DNA from: Lachnospiraceae bacterium
Lineage (GTDB): Bacteria; Bacillota; Clostridia; Lachnospirales; Lachnospiraceae
Length of the DNA stretch: 64,000 bases
NCBI GenBank assembly: GCA_021205755.1
Contig: JAJPWX010000109.1
Coordinates: 1 to 64,000, forward strand
Direction of reading: 5' to 3'
Part shown: positions 29,924 to 37,930 of the stretch, one piece after another
Layout of the letters: every line of letters begins with the position of its first letter
How positions within the stretch are numbered: the stretch's first letter is position 1
Position numbers and translations under genes: made by a program
The notes under the pieces: model-generated
Databases searched by the model: none
Told to the model about the DNA's origin: nothing
The model's input: the letters and a program-made list of their open reading frames with translations, nothing else

Positions 29924-30286
29924 TCAGCCGGTAACCGCATCCAGACCATCCTCCGCGTCCGTGTCATCGTCTACCACCTGAACCACCACCCGGTTCGGCA
30001 GGCAGACAATCATCGTGCCGCTGGCAGAAATATGTCCCTGGCTGATGCAAAGCCCGTCGGGGCAGCTCGCCTCAGACATATAAGCTTCGCCGTCCTCAAT
30101 GACCAGCACATTCGTGTCATTGATCTGGATCGTCTGGTCTTTACTCAGGGAATATGTCCCATAGGTCTCTCCATTCACTTCCACTACTACAGAAGCTCCC
30201 GTATCCATCCGAAAATACCGCAAAAGAAGCAGCGCAGCACAGACTACACCTACAATCAGAATCAGTTTTATATCCGCTTTCTTCAT
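29924..30286 (-). CDS. NusG domain II-containing protein
   Basis: VVVEVNGETYGTYSLSKDQTIQIND...CPDGLCISQGHISASGTMIVCLPNRVVVQV. Confidence 0.88.
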   Translation of the reverse strand: MKKADIKLILIVGVVCAALLLLRYFRMDTGASVVVEVNGETYGTYSLSKDQTIQINDTNVLVIEDGEAYMSEASCPDGLCISQGHISASGTMIVCLPNRVVVQVVDDDTDAEDGLDAVTG

Positions 30287-30330
30287 TCATTTCTCCTGTG
30301 ATCCTTCTATCGGTTTCCCATTCTAACATA

Positions 30331-30383
30331 AAAAAAGGATAAAATCAATCATGTGTTCGATTTCATCCTTTTCTTTCTTCTCT
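30331..30383 (-). terminator. Terminator of the cell wall hydrolase gene
   Basis: Minus strand AAAAGGATGAAATCGAACACATGATTGATTTTATCCTTTTTTT. Confidence 0.6.
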
Positions 30384-30456
30384 CTTCAATGCAGTCTTAC
30401 CTTCACACCAGCAAAATGATATTCCCGTAGGCCTTGCCGGAATACAGGCTGCTGTT

Positions 30457-31698
30457 TTACTTCCAGACTTTAAAAAATACATGGCCGCCGATGGTGATAT
30501 AAGATGCGGTCAGTCCCTGTGCCCGATAAGCGGAGGGCGTCAGGAAAAACAGATACGTAAATTCGATCTCCTCGTCGTCTACCGTCAGCGTCGGCGTCAC
30601 ACCTTTCTGATACTCTTCATTCAAAGCCATCAGCTCCGCCGCCGCCTGTTTGCAGCTATCCGTAACCGTAGTCACACCAGAGAGTGCTTTATTCAGAGTT
30701 CCGGTTCTGGCCGGTTCAAACTGAGAAGTCGAGTATATCACTTCACGCAGCGTAGAGGCAGCAAATTTCGTACTGTTCAGTCGGTTCAGAATCACCAGAC
30801 CCACCGCAAGCTGACCGGTGTAGGACTGGTTGCCTGCCTCACAGAAGATAATCGCAGCCAGCAAATCCTCGTCCTCGACAATCAGATCTGTATAATAGGT
30901 ACTTTCCACGGAAACCGAAGCCACCGCACGTCCATTGATGCTGGAAATAGTGCCAACCCCGCTGCTGTCAAACACATACGTGTATTCTCCGACCTTGATG
31001 GTCATGCTTGTAACCATCTCGTAGGTCGATGTATTAAAATAATAGTATTTCCCGTCAATCTCCTGGAGTCCGGAAACGCATTTCCCGTCACTGCCGAGGT
31101 ATTTGTTCCCCACCCAGGTGTCCGTCTGCCTCACGCCCTTGCTGTTGACGTAATACCGTCCTACCCAGGTGCTCGTTTTCATAATGCCATCGCTGCCGAA
31201 ATAATAGTACTTTTTACTGATGCAGACCCATTTGCTGGTCACCATCTTTCCGGTAGACTTATTAAAGTAGTATGTATTGCCGTCTATGGTCTGTTTTCCA
31301 GTCTGACGGACTCCCTTGGCGTTAAAATAATAGTAAGAACCGCTGATTTTTTTCAGACAGCTGACATAAAGCACGCCGCTCTTCTTCGCGTAATAGTATT
31401 TGCTCCCTGATTTGATCCAGGTACCGCAGACCAGCTCACCCGTGGATTTACTGAAGAAATAATATTTCCCATTAATCTTCTGCAGCCCCGTCACGCGGAC
31501 TCCATTCTCATCCACGTAATACTTGCTCTGGATCCATTTGCTCTTCGCAAGATTCCCGCTGCTGCTGTACCAGGACCAGGAGCCATCCGCATTCTCTGTC
31601 CAGGCCGCATTTGCTCTCACAGATACACACAAAAATAACAAGATGAAAAGAAAGCCTTTTAGAATCTGTTTTCTCCAATTTGTATTTTGTAATATCAT
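30457..31698 (-). CDS. Cell wall hydrolase: N-terminal cell-wall-binding (choline/glucan-binding-like) repeats plus C-terminal SleB-type hydrolase domain
   Basis: Repeats such as GLQKINGKYYFFSKSTGELV, KYYYFNTSTYEMVTS; hydrolase DLLAAIIFCEAGNQSYTGQLAVGLVILNRLNS. Confidence 0.88.
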   Translation of the reverse strand: MILQNTNWRKQILKGFLFILLFLCVSVRANAAWTENADGSWSWYSSSGNLAKSKWIQSKYYVDENGVRVTGLQKINGKYYFFSKSTGELVCGTWIKSGSKYYYAKKSGVLYVSCLKKISGSYYYFNAKGVRQTGKQTIDGNTYYFNKSTGKMVTSKWVCISKKYYYFGSDGIMKTSTWVGRYYVNSKGVRQTDTWVGNKYLGSDGKCVSGLQEIDGKYYYFNTSTYEMVTSMTIKVGEYTYVFDSSGVGTISSINGRAVASVSVESTYYTDLIVEDEDLLAAIIFCEAGNQSYTGQLAVGLVILNRLNSTKFAASTLREVIYSTSQFEPARTGTLNKALSGVTTVTDSCKQAAAELMALNEEYQKGVTPTLTVDDEEIEFTYLFFLTPSAYRAQGLTASYITIGGHVFFKVWK

Positions 31699-31795
31699 TA
31701 TCCGTTCTCCACAACAATCCGAAATCACAAGTTAATAATTCGTAACAATTAATTCACATTATATGCTACATTTCTTAAAAAGTCAACACCTGTTT

Positions 31796-33265
31796 TTATA
31801 ACAATATAAAGATGATTCTTCCCTTTGACTCATTTACGATGCGCTTCATCGCGTTTTGAAGCTTTGTCTGACATTCTTCATTCACAGAACCAAGCTTGGA
31901 GCGAATTCCGTCATCGACCAGTTGTTCTACTGATTTTCCAAAAATAAGGGTATGAAAAACTCCGTCCTCCGTATTTTCGTTCTGTTTCATATAAGCGATC
32001 AGATCCTTTGCCTGTTCTTCGCTTCCAACAATCGGCGCTACCTCCGTGACCACATCCGCCCGAAGCAGGTGAATCGAGGGCGCCTCAGCCGTGATTTTTA
32101 CGCCGAAGCGGTTTCCCTGTCGGACAACGACCGGTTCCTGCATCCGAATTTCTTCCTTCTGAGGCGCTATCACACCATATCCCGTCCGGCGGACTGACTC
32201 CAGAGCCTCCGCCACCGCTTCATACTGCACTTTTTTGGCAGCCATCTCACTCACAAGAGAAATCAGCTGGTATTCGCTGCGGATATCCGCCCCCGTCATT
32301 TCGCTTAATATCTCATAGTATAAAGAATCCTGCAGGGAGACGACGATCTCCGCACTGCCCAAAGCAAAATCCTCGTGATCCAGCTTTGCCCGTTTTACGT
32401 ACGGATTATCCGGAAATAACTCTGCACGTGAAACATCGCTTAGTGTATGCATTCCCTGCATCGTTGTTCTGGCGGAGGCAAACAGGGACTGTTTCAGCCA
32501 GTGATCTGGCTGCAGTGTCTCTACCCATTTAGGGATATGAAAAATCACCCGTGTGAGTGGAAATTCCGGCAGGAGCTGTTCAAATACCTGCCAAATCTCC
32601 GTCTGCCTCATCTGCTCACAGTTCAAAACAAGTGTTCGAACACTATATGCGGATGAAATCTGGGATGCTACCGCCTTAGCCTGCTCCGAAGAAGGCAACG
32701 CCGAATTCACAATCACCACAAACGGTTTCCCCATCTGCCGCAATTTCAGAATGCTCTCCTTTTCTGCCTCCAGAAAGCTTTCGCGCGGCAGTTCCCCAAA
32801 GCTTCCGTCTGTCGTGATCACCAGACCGACCGTCGCGTGGTCACTGATCACCTTTTGGGTTCCAATCCTGGCCGCTTCCTCAAAAGGCATCGGCTGCTCC
32901 TGCCAGGGTGTCTTTACCAAACGTGGTTTTCCATCCTCCTCAAGTCCTTCCGCTCCAGGGACAGGGAATCCGACACAATCCACCAGACGAATAGCCATCG
33001 TGGTTCCGTCCCCGGCAGATAGGCGGGCTGCCTCCTTGGGGATAAACTTCGGTTCCACCGTTGTCACCATTTTTCCGGACGCACTCGCGGGCATTTCATC
33101 GCGCGCGGCAGTTCGGTCATGCCCGTTGAGCTCCGGCAGAACAAGCTGTTCAACAAATTTTCTGACAAACGTCGATTTTCCTGTCCGCACAGGGCCAACG
33201 ATCCCCACATAGATCTCACCATTCGTCCGCATGCGGATATCTTTGTATAAATCGAATTTCTCCAT
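31796..33265 (-). CDS. spoIVA: Stage IV sporulation protein A
   Basis: MEKFDLYKDIRMRTNGEIYVGIVGPVRTGKSTFVRKFVEQLVLP; terminal SKGRIIFILL. Confidence 0.97.
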   Translation of the reverse strand: MEKFDLYKDIRMRTNGEIYVGIVGPVRTGKSTFVRKFVEQLVLPELNGHDRTAARDEMPASASGKMVTTVEPKFIPKEAARLSAGDGTTMAIRLVDCVGFPVPGAEGLEEDGKPRLVKTPWQEQPMPFEEAARIGTQKVISDHATVGLVITTDGSFGELPRESFLEAEKESILKLRQMGKPFVVIVNSALPSSEQAKAVASQISSAYSVRTLVLNCEQMRQTEIWQVFEQLLPEFPLTRVIFHIPKWVETLQPDHWLKQSLFASARTTMQGMHTLSDVSRAELFPDNPYVKRAKLDHEDFALGSAEIVVSLQDSLYYEILSEMTGADIRSEYQLISLVSEMAAKKVQYEAVAEALESVRRTGYGVIAPQKEEIRMQEPVVVRQGNRFGVKITAEAPSIHLLRADVVTEVAPIVGSEEQAKDLIAYMKQNENTEDGVFHTLIFGKSVEQLVDDGIRSKLGSVNEECQTKLQNAMKRIVNESKGRIIFILL

Positions 33266-33398
33266 AAAAAAAGACCCCCTGCACTATTAGTCCATTCCGT
33301 GTGAACAGCAGGCAACAGATAAATCTGCACCTGTCTTTTCTTTTTGATGCTGTTCAGAATTTTTACAATATATGCAGGGAGTCGTTAAATTATGAATA

Positions 33399-33450
33399 GA
33401 AAAGGCACAATCTCCTCAGACATTGCGGACTGCCCTTTGAAGATTGTGCC
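33399..33450 (-). terminator. Terminator-like hairpin ending the riboswitch-led transcript
   Basis: Minus strand GGCACAATCT (33441-33450) ... AGATTGTGCC (33404-33413) perfect 10-bp stem followed by TTTTCT. Confidence 0.7.
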
Positions 33451-33694
33451 TGGTCGTACAGATCAGCTTGCGGAACGTCATCTGTACGCTGTTCCAAAAG
33501 AACCCTCTCAATATTTGCGGAGTACTGAAAGGTCTTCTGGCACAAGGAGGTATGTTTGTGTATTGCCATTGCCTCGAGACAACATTCCTTTTCATTTCAC
33601 GTGCCTGTTTCCCCATCACAGACGACAACAGCCATCCATATAATCTGGCTGCGGCGGAGTGTTCAGCTTTGCTCGGAAGCTCTTCTCTCACACC
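33451..33694 (-). ncRNA. Candidate structured non-coding segment between the cobalamin riboswitch and the terminator
   Basis: ~240 nt with no convincing CDS; contains perfect stem CGTACAGAT...ATCTGTACG (33455-33463/33480-33488). Confidence 0.5.
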
Positions 33695-33870
33695 AAGCAG
33701 GTTTCCTGGCTCACAGATCTTTGCTCAATCTCTCCTTCTCGCGCTGTCATATCGGGTACGCAATGGAATCATGAGATCTCACTCCCTGTATACAGTGACC
33801 GGATCGCTCAGGCGTCTCACCTGATTCCCTCTTCAGTCCCTTCACGGGTCTGCACTTGACGTGGCAATTT
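33695..33870 (-). promoter_or_regulatory. Cobalamin (B12) riboswitch
   Basis: Minus strand GAGGGAATCAGGTGAGACGCCTGAGCGATCCGGTCACTGTATACAGGGAGTGAG...CTGTGAGCCAGGAAACCTGC, matching the conserved cobalamin-aptamer blocks GGGAA..GGTGaaAatCC, GcCACTGta and aGcCAGgagACCTGC. Confidence 0.88.
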
Positions 33871-33886
33871 TTTATTACACACCAGA

Positions 33887-33915
33887 ACTATAACATAAAA
33901 TCAGTGGTGCGTCAA
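33887..33915 (-). promoter_or_regulatory. Sigma-A promoter driving the riboswitch transcript
   Basis: Minus strand TTGACG (33910-33915) - 17 bp - TATAGT (33887-33892). Confidence 0.7.
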
Positions 33916-33922
33916 CCTGTTT

Positions 33923-34777
33923 TTAGAGCCCGGCCTTCTTGGCTGCCGCCTCTACAACATGGCTCACCAACACAGAGGTGGTCACGCTGCCGACGCCGCC
34001 CGGTACCGGGGTGATTGCGTCTACAATCGGCTCTACTGCAGCATAGTCAACGTCGCCGCAGAGCTTGCCTTCCGCGTTCACATTGATGCCGACGTCAATG
34101 ATGACCTGACCCGGCTTCACATATTCTGCGCCTACGACGCCCGCACGTCCGGCCGCTACGATGATAATATCCGCTTCTCTCGCTACGGACGGCATATCAA
34201 CCGTTCTGGTATGACAAATCGTCACCGTCGCATTTTTCTTTACCAGCATCATCGCCGCCGGTTTGCCTACCACAAGGCTTCTGCCGATCACAACTGCCTT
34301 TTTGCCGGTACAGTCAATGCCATAATGATCCAGAATCTCCATGCAGGCCTGCGGTGTGCATGGCGGATAACCGATCGCTTTGCCTGTAAAGACGCCGGAC
34401 ATAGAACCATCGGTCATGCAGTCGACATCCTTCGCCGGATCCAGTGCATTCTCAATTACGCTCTGATCCAGATGCTTCGGCAGCGGACGGAACAGAAGAA
34501 CGCCGTGGATCGCGTCATTTTTATTTACATCATCAATCACCTTGAGAAGCTCTTCCTGGGACACATCCCCCGGAAGCAGGATTTTCTCACAGGCTACGCC
34601 GAGGGTCTCGCAGCGCTTTGTTGCGCCTCTCTCATAAGAGATATCACTCTCATTCTCTCCTACGCGGATAATTCCGAGCGTCGGTTTTATTCCTTTTGCC
34701 TCAAGCTCAGCCACTTTTGCTTTAATGCGCTCATTCAGAGCTGCCGTTACCTCTTTTCCCAGAAGCTGTTTTGCCAT
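33923..34777 (-). CDS. folD: Bifunctional methylenetetrahydrofolate dehydrogenase/methenyltetrahydrofolate cyclohydrolase
   Basis: KPTLGIIRVGENESDISYERGATKRCE; PCTPQACMEIL; VVIGRSLVVGKPAAMML; PVPGGVGSVTTSVLVSH. Confidence 0.95.
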   Translation of the reverse strand: MAKQLLGKEVTAALNERIKAKVAELEAKGIKPTLGIIRVGENESDISYERGATKRCETLGVACEKILLPGDVSQEELLKVIDDVNKNDAIHGVLLFRPLPKHLDQSVIENALDPAKDVDCMTDGSMSGVFTGKAIGYPPCTPQACMEILDHYGIDCTGKKAVVIGRSLVVGKPAAMMLVKKNATVTICHTRTVDMPSVAREADIIIVAAGRAGVVGAEYVKPGQVIIDVGINVNAEGKLCGDVDYAAVEPIVDAITPVPGGVGSVTTSVLVSHVVEAAAKKAGL

Positions 34778-34854
34778 TTGTCTTCCTTCCTTTCTCTACC
34801 ACAGGCATCTGCAGCCTGCGGTTCTGAATAACTGAAAAACCGCTGCATTCACGT

Positions 34855-35484
34855 TTATTTCAGTCTTGCAAGAACACTCTCATAAATCTCGTCAGCCATA
34901 GCCGGATACTTTGCGAGCATCGCGTCCGCCTTCGCATTCAGTTCTTCCGCGTATTCCCGGTTTGTCATAGATTTTGTATTAATATACACGTTCAGACTCG
35001 CGCCCTGCAGCGCCGCCTTGCAGAATACCGCGCCTACGCCCGCATCGCTGATCGCCAGTGCGGAACCCTTGGCCGCAAATTCTTTGATCAGTTCAATTGC
35101 TTCACAGCACTTCTCCATAATCTCCATCGGAACAGAGCAGGCATCCTTAAGCACAATCTCCATCACGCGTGCTTTTTCTGCCTTTTCTTCCTCGGTCGCC
35201 CGCGGCATACCATAGGCTTTCGAGAGCGGTTCAAAAACTTCTGCATCTTTTTCCACGAGTGTCAGAAGCTCTGCCTGGAGCTTATCGCATTTCGCCTTCA
35301 GCTCCCACATCTCATCCTCTACATCCGCGTATTTTTTCTTTCCTACGGTCAGACTTCCGACCATATTCCCAAGTGCCGTACCGACTGCGCCCACAAGTGC
35401 TGACGCGCCGCCACCGCCAGGTACCGGTGCCTTTGAAGCGAGCACCTCTACGAATTCATTGCATGGTACTGTTGAAAATCCCAT
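34855..35484 (-). CDS. fchA: Cyclodeaminase/cyclohydrolase family protein (methenyl-THF cyclohydrolase FchA-type)
   Basis: ASKAPVPGGGGASALVGAVGTALGNMVGSLTVGKKKY. Confidence 0.9.
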   Translation of the reverse strand: MGFSTVPCNEFVEVLASKAPVPGGGGASALVGAVGTALGNMVGSLTVGKKKYADVEDEMWELKAKCDKLQAELLTLVEKDAEVFEPLSKAYGMPRATEEEKAEKARVMEIVLKDACSVPMEIMEKCCEAIELIKEFAAKGSALAISDAGVGAVFCKAALQGASLNVYINTKSMTNREYAEELNAKADAMLAKYPAMADEIYESVLARLK

Positions 35485-35548
35485 AGCTTCCTCCTTGCGT
35501 GAATGACAGAAATCTGCTTTTTACTGCGTTCTGTCGTAATATATATTT

Positions 35549-35580
35549 AGAACAGCAGGCCGCTGTTCTGAACTGTTACG
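35549..35580. repeat. Dispersed hairpin repeat, short copy (copy C)
   Basis: AGAACAGC-AGGCC-GCTGTTCT-GAACTGTTACG; perfect 8-bp stem; shares modules with 18029-18070 and 47836-47852. Confidence 0.7.
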
Positions 35581-35619
35581 AAAAATTATAATTCGAATGT
35601 GTCTGAAATGTCAAGAAAT

Positions 35620-36252
35620 TTATAGCTTCATCGCCCCAATGATAACATCGCATGCAACCACCAGATCTTCCGCGTGAAACGCTGCCGCAAAATTATCGCT
35701 AAAGAGGATTTGGGAAGAAGGTGGAAATTCCTCATCTCCGCCCCAGAGCTGGAAACGGATGAAATAACCCTCAAACACTTCGATCTCATACCCGGCGTCT
35801 CCGGCGAGTATCTTCTTTGCGCCCAGTTTTTCCATCGCGGCGCAGAACGCGTCCAGGCGGTTCCCGTAAGAGTAGGCCAGCCGTGCCAGGCATCTGCCGC
35901 TGAACTGGCGGTAGTAAACCTCTCCCCAAGGCACCTCGCGGTAGGTCAGAAATTTCCCCGTGCTTCCAGCCTTACAGCACTCGATCAGAAAGCGGATCAC
36001 AAGCGTTCTGGCAGCGGATATCTGCGTCAATGCAGCTGGACGGCCGTTCTCCGTAACAATCCGGATGGAAAAGTCTGGGTAACGGATCGCGTATTCCACG
36101 CCAAGAAAGGTGATAAGAAATTCAGAGGAATCCCCGGACCAGACCGCGCCGGTACGCGCGCTCACTTCAGCGGGATCTGCCTTTTGATACTCCGCCAGAT
36201 AGTGTTCAAATGGAACTCGTTCTTTGTTGTCTTTTTCGTATGTGATCTCCAT
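35620..36252 (-). CDS. DUF3786 domain-containing protein
   Basis: FEHYLAEYQKADPAEVSARTGAVW...FLITFLGVEYAIRYPDF...LTYREVPWGEVYYRQFSGRC. Confidence 0.82.
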   Translation of the reverse strand: MEITYEKDNKERVPFEHYLAEYQKADPAEVSARTGAVWSGDSSEFLITFLGVEYAIRYPDFSIRIVTENGRPAALTQISAARTLVIRFLIECCKAGSTGKFLTYREVPWGEVYYRQFSGRCLARLAYSYGNRLDAFCAAMEKLGAKKILAGDAGYEIEVFEGYFIRFQLWGGDEEFPPSSQILFSDNFAAAFHAEDLVVACDVIIGAMKL

Positions 36253-36406
36253 GGTGCCTCCCTCAGGTCATTTCTGTTCCCGCATCATTGCTGCGATGAT
36301 TCTTTACCGGAAGAAAGGGAACGAAACCGTTCCCTTTATCCGATTTATCATTTCCAGTTTAAACTATCCTGCTCTGAATCGATACACGATTCTTTGTAAT
36401 CAGCCG

Positions 36407-37288
36407 TTACCGAAGCCCAGCCTGCTGCAAAAGCGCAGGAATCTTTGACTCCCAGCCGAGTGCCATGATATGTACGCCCTGGCAGTACGGTTTGCATTCT
36501 TTGATGATGCGCGCCGCAATCTCTACGCCCGTGATACCTGCTTTGGTCTTTTCCTTGTCCGCGCGAAGCTCATCTAACATCTCCTGCGGAACATGGATAC
36601 CGGCAACGTTGTCGTTCATGTACTTCGCCATACCCGCCGACTTCGGAATCACGATGCCAAGCTGTACCGGCTTGCCGAACTGGCTGGCTTTTTCCATAAA
36701 TTTGATGAATTTTTCCGGCTCATAGACGGCCTGGGTCTGGAAATAATCCGCGCCCGCGCGCACCTTGCGCTCCATCTTCGCCAGCTGTGCATCTACGGAA
36801 TCGCTGCACGGCGACACAACTGCGCCCTTCGCGAATTTTGGCGGCTCACCAACCAGTGCGTTGCCGCCGAGGTCTACGCCTGCCTCCAGCTGCTTTACGG
36901 TGTGAATCAGGGAAACGGAATCCAGGTCAAAGACCGGCTTCGCCTGCGGATGATCGCCCAGCTTTGTATGATCGCCGGTCAGAAGCAGCAGGTTCTCAAT
37001 GCCAAACATAGCTGCACTTAACAGGTCAGACTGCAGCGCGATCCGGTTCCGGTCACGGCAGGTAATCTGAAAGATCGGCGTCAGTCCTTCGTCTTTCAAA
37101 GCTTTACAGGTAGCCAGTGATCCAAGACGCATAACGGAAGACTGGTTATCGGTCACATTAACGGCCGTAATGTCGCTTAAGTAGGTTTTCGCCTCTTCCA
37201 GCAGATTTTCAATGTGGCACCCTTTCGGCGGGCCAACTTCCGCGGTGACGACAAACTCGCCCTGCTCGAATTTTTCTGTGATTTTCAT
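36407..37288 (-). CDS. metF: Methylenetetrahydrofolate reductase (MetF)
   Basis: VVTAEVGPPKGCH; VTDNQSSVMRLGSLA; LLTGDHTKLGDHPQAKPVFDLDSVSLI; FQTQAVYEPEKF. Confidence 0.93.
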   Translation of the reverse strand: MKITEKFEQGEFVVTAEVGPPKGCHIENLLEEAKTYLSDITAVNVTDNQSSVMRLGSLATCKALKDEGLTPIFQITCRDRNRIALQSDLLSAAMFGIENLLLLTGDHTKLGDHPQAKPVFDLDSVSLIHTVKQLEAGVDLGGNALVGEPPKFAKGAVVSPCSDSVDAQLAKMERKVRAGADYFQTQAVYEPEKFIKFMEKASQFGKPVQLGIVIPKSAGMAKYMNDNVAGIHVPQEMLDELRADKEKTKAGITGVEIAARIIKECKPYCQGVHIMALGWESKIPALLQQAGLR

Positions 37289-37311
37289 GTTCAGTCACTC
37301 CTATATTTTAT

Positions 37312-37929
37312 TTATATTTCTTTGTCTGTCGCAAAATTACGGATCTGCACCGGACATTTCATCGCGTCCAGACGGCCGATTTTTTCCAGCCGCCGGTAAA
37401 TGCGCTCCCAGCCGCATTCCATGTTGGGATCTACCTCGCATTTTCCGTTTTTGGCGCCGCCGCACTGGCCATTGACCAGGCTCTTGGAGCAGGCCGTGAT
37501 CGGGCAGATACCGCCGGTCAGATTGAGGTAGCACTCGCCGCACTGGCCGCAGTCATACTCCAGCGGAGTAACTCCCTGAAATCCCGGCAGCCGGCAGGTA
37601 TCGCAGCAGGCACAGACGGTTTTCTCTTCCAGGCGGGCAGCTACGGTCTGTACACCGACGCCGCAGGAGAACACCAGCACCACATCCGCCGCGTCAATCG
37701 CGTCCTGATGGTTTTTCATCTGCAGCTCCAGATTGTCCGGATTGCAAATATAGTCTGTTGTCAGAATGCCCGTCACCTTTCCGGAAGCATTCAGCTCACT
37801 CTGGAGCTCGGCTGCCTCTTCCAGCGGAAAGTAGACCTCTCTGCATCCAAAGCAATTGATGATAAATACCTGTTTCCCGTCTGTCAGGGAGAGAATCGAG
37901 TCTTTTGTTTTTAACTGTGTAATCAACAT
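37312..37929 (-). CDS. metV: Methylenetetrahydrofolate reductase C-terminal domain protein (MetV)
   Basis: Cys-rich YDCGQCGECYLNLTGGICPITACSKSLVNGQCGGAKNGKCEVDPNMECGWERIYRRLEK. Confidence 0.88.
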   Translation of the reverse strand: MLITQLKTKDSILSLTDGKQVFIINCFGCREVYFPLEEAAELQSELNASGKVTGILTTDYICNPDNLELQMKNHQDAIDAADVVLVFSCGVGVQTVAARLEEKTVCACCDTCRLPGFQGVTPLEYDCGQCGECYLNLTGGICPITACSKSLVNGQCGGAKNGKCEVDPNMECGWERIYRRLEKIGRLDAMKCPVQIRNFATDKEI

Positions 37930-37930
37930 A

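Noticed and set aside
31796-33265. spoIVA as the direct target of the cobalamin riboswitch
   Set aside because: A perfect terminator-like hairpin and ~130 bp of separate intergenic DNA lie between the riboswitch transcript and spoIVA, which is expected to be under sporulation sigma control; read-through remains untested.
34815-34850. Possible further member of the hairpin repeat family (GCGGTTCTGAATAACTGAAAAACCGC)
   Set aside because: Shares only TTCTGAATAA with the family; too weak to include without a model search.
35674-36399. 241-aa plus-strand ORF opposite the DUF3786 gene
   Set aside because: Shadow ORF; no motif, no RBS, opposite a coherent CDS.
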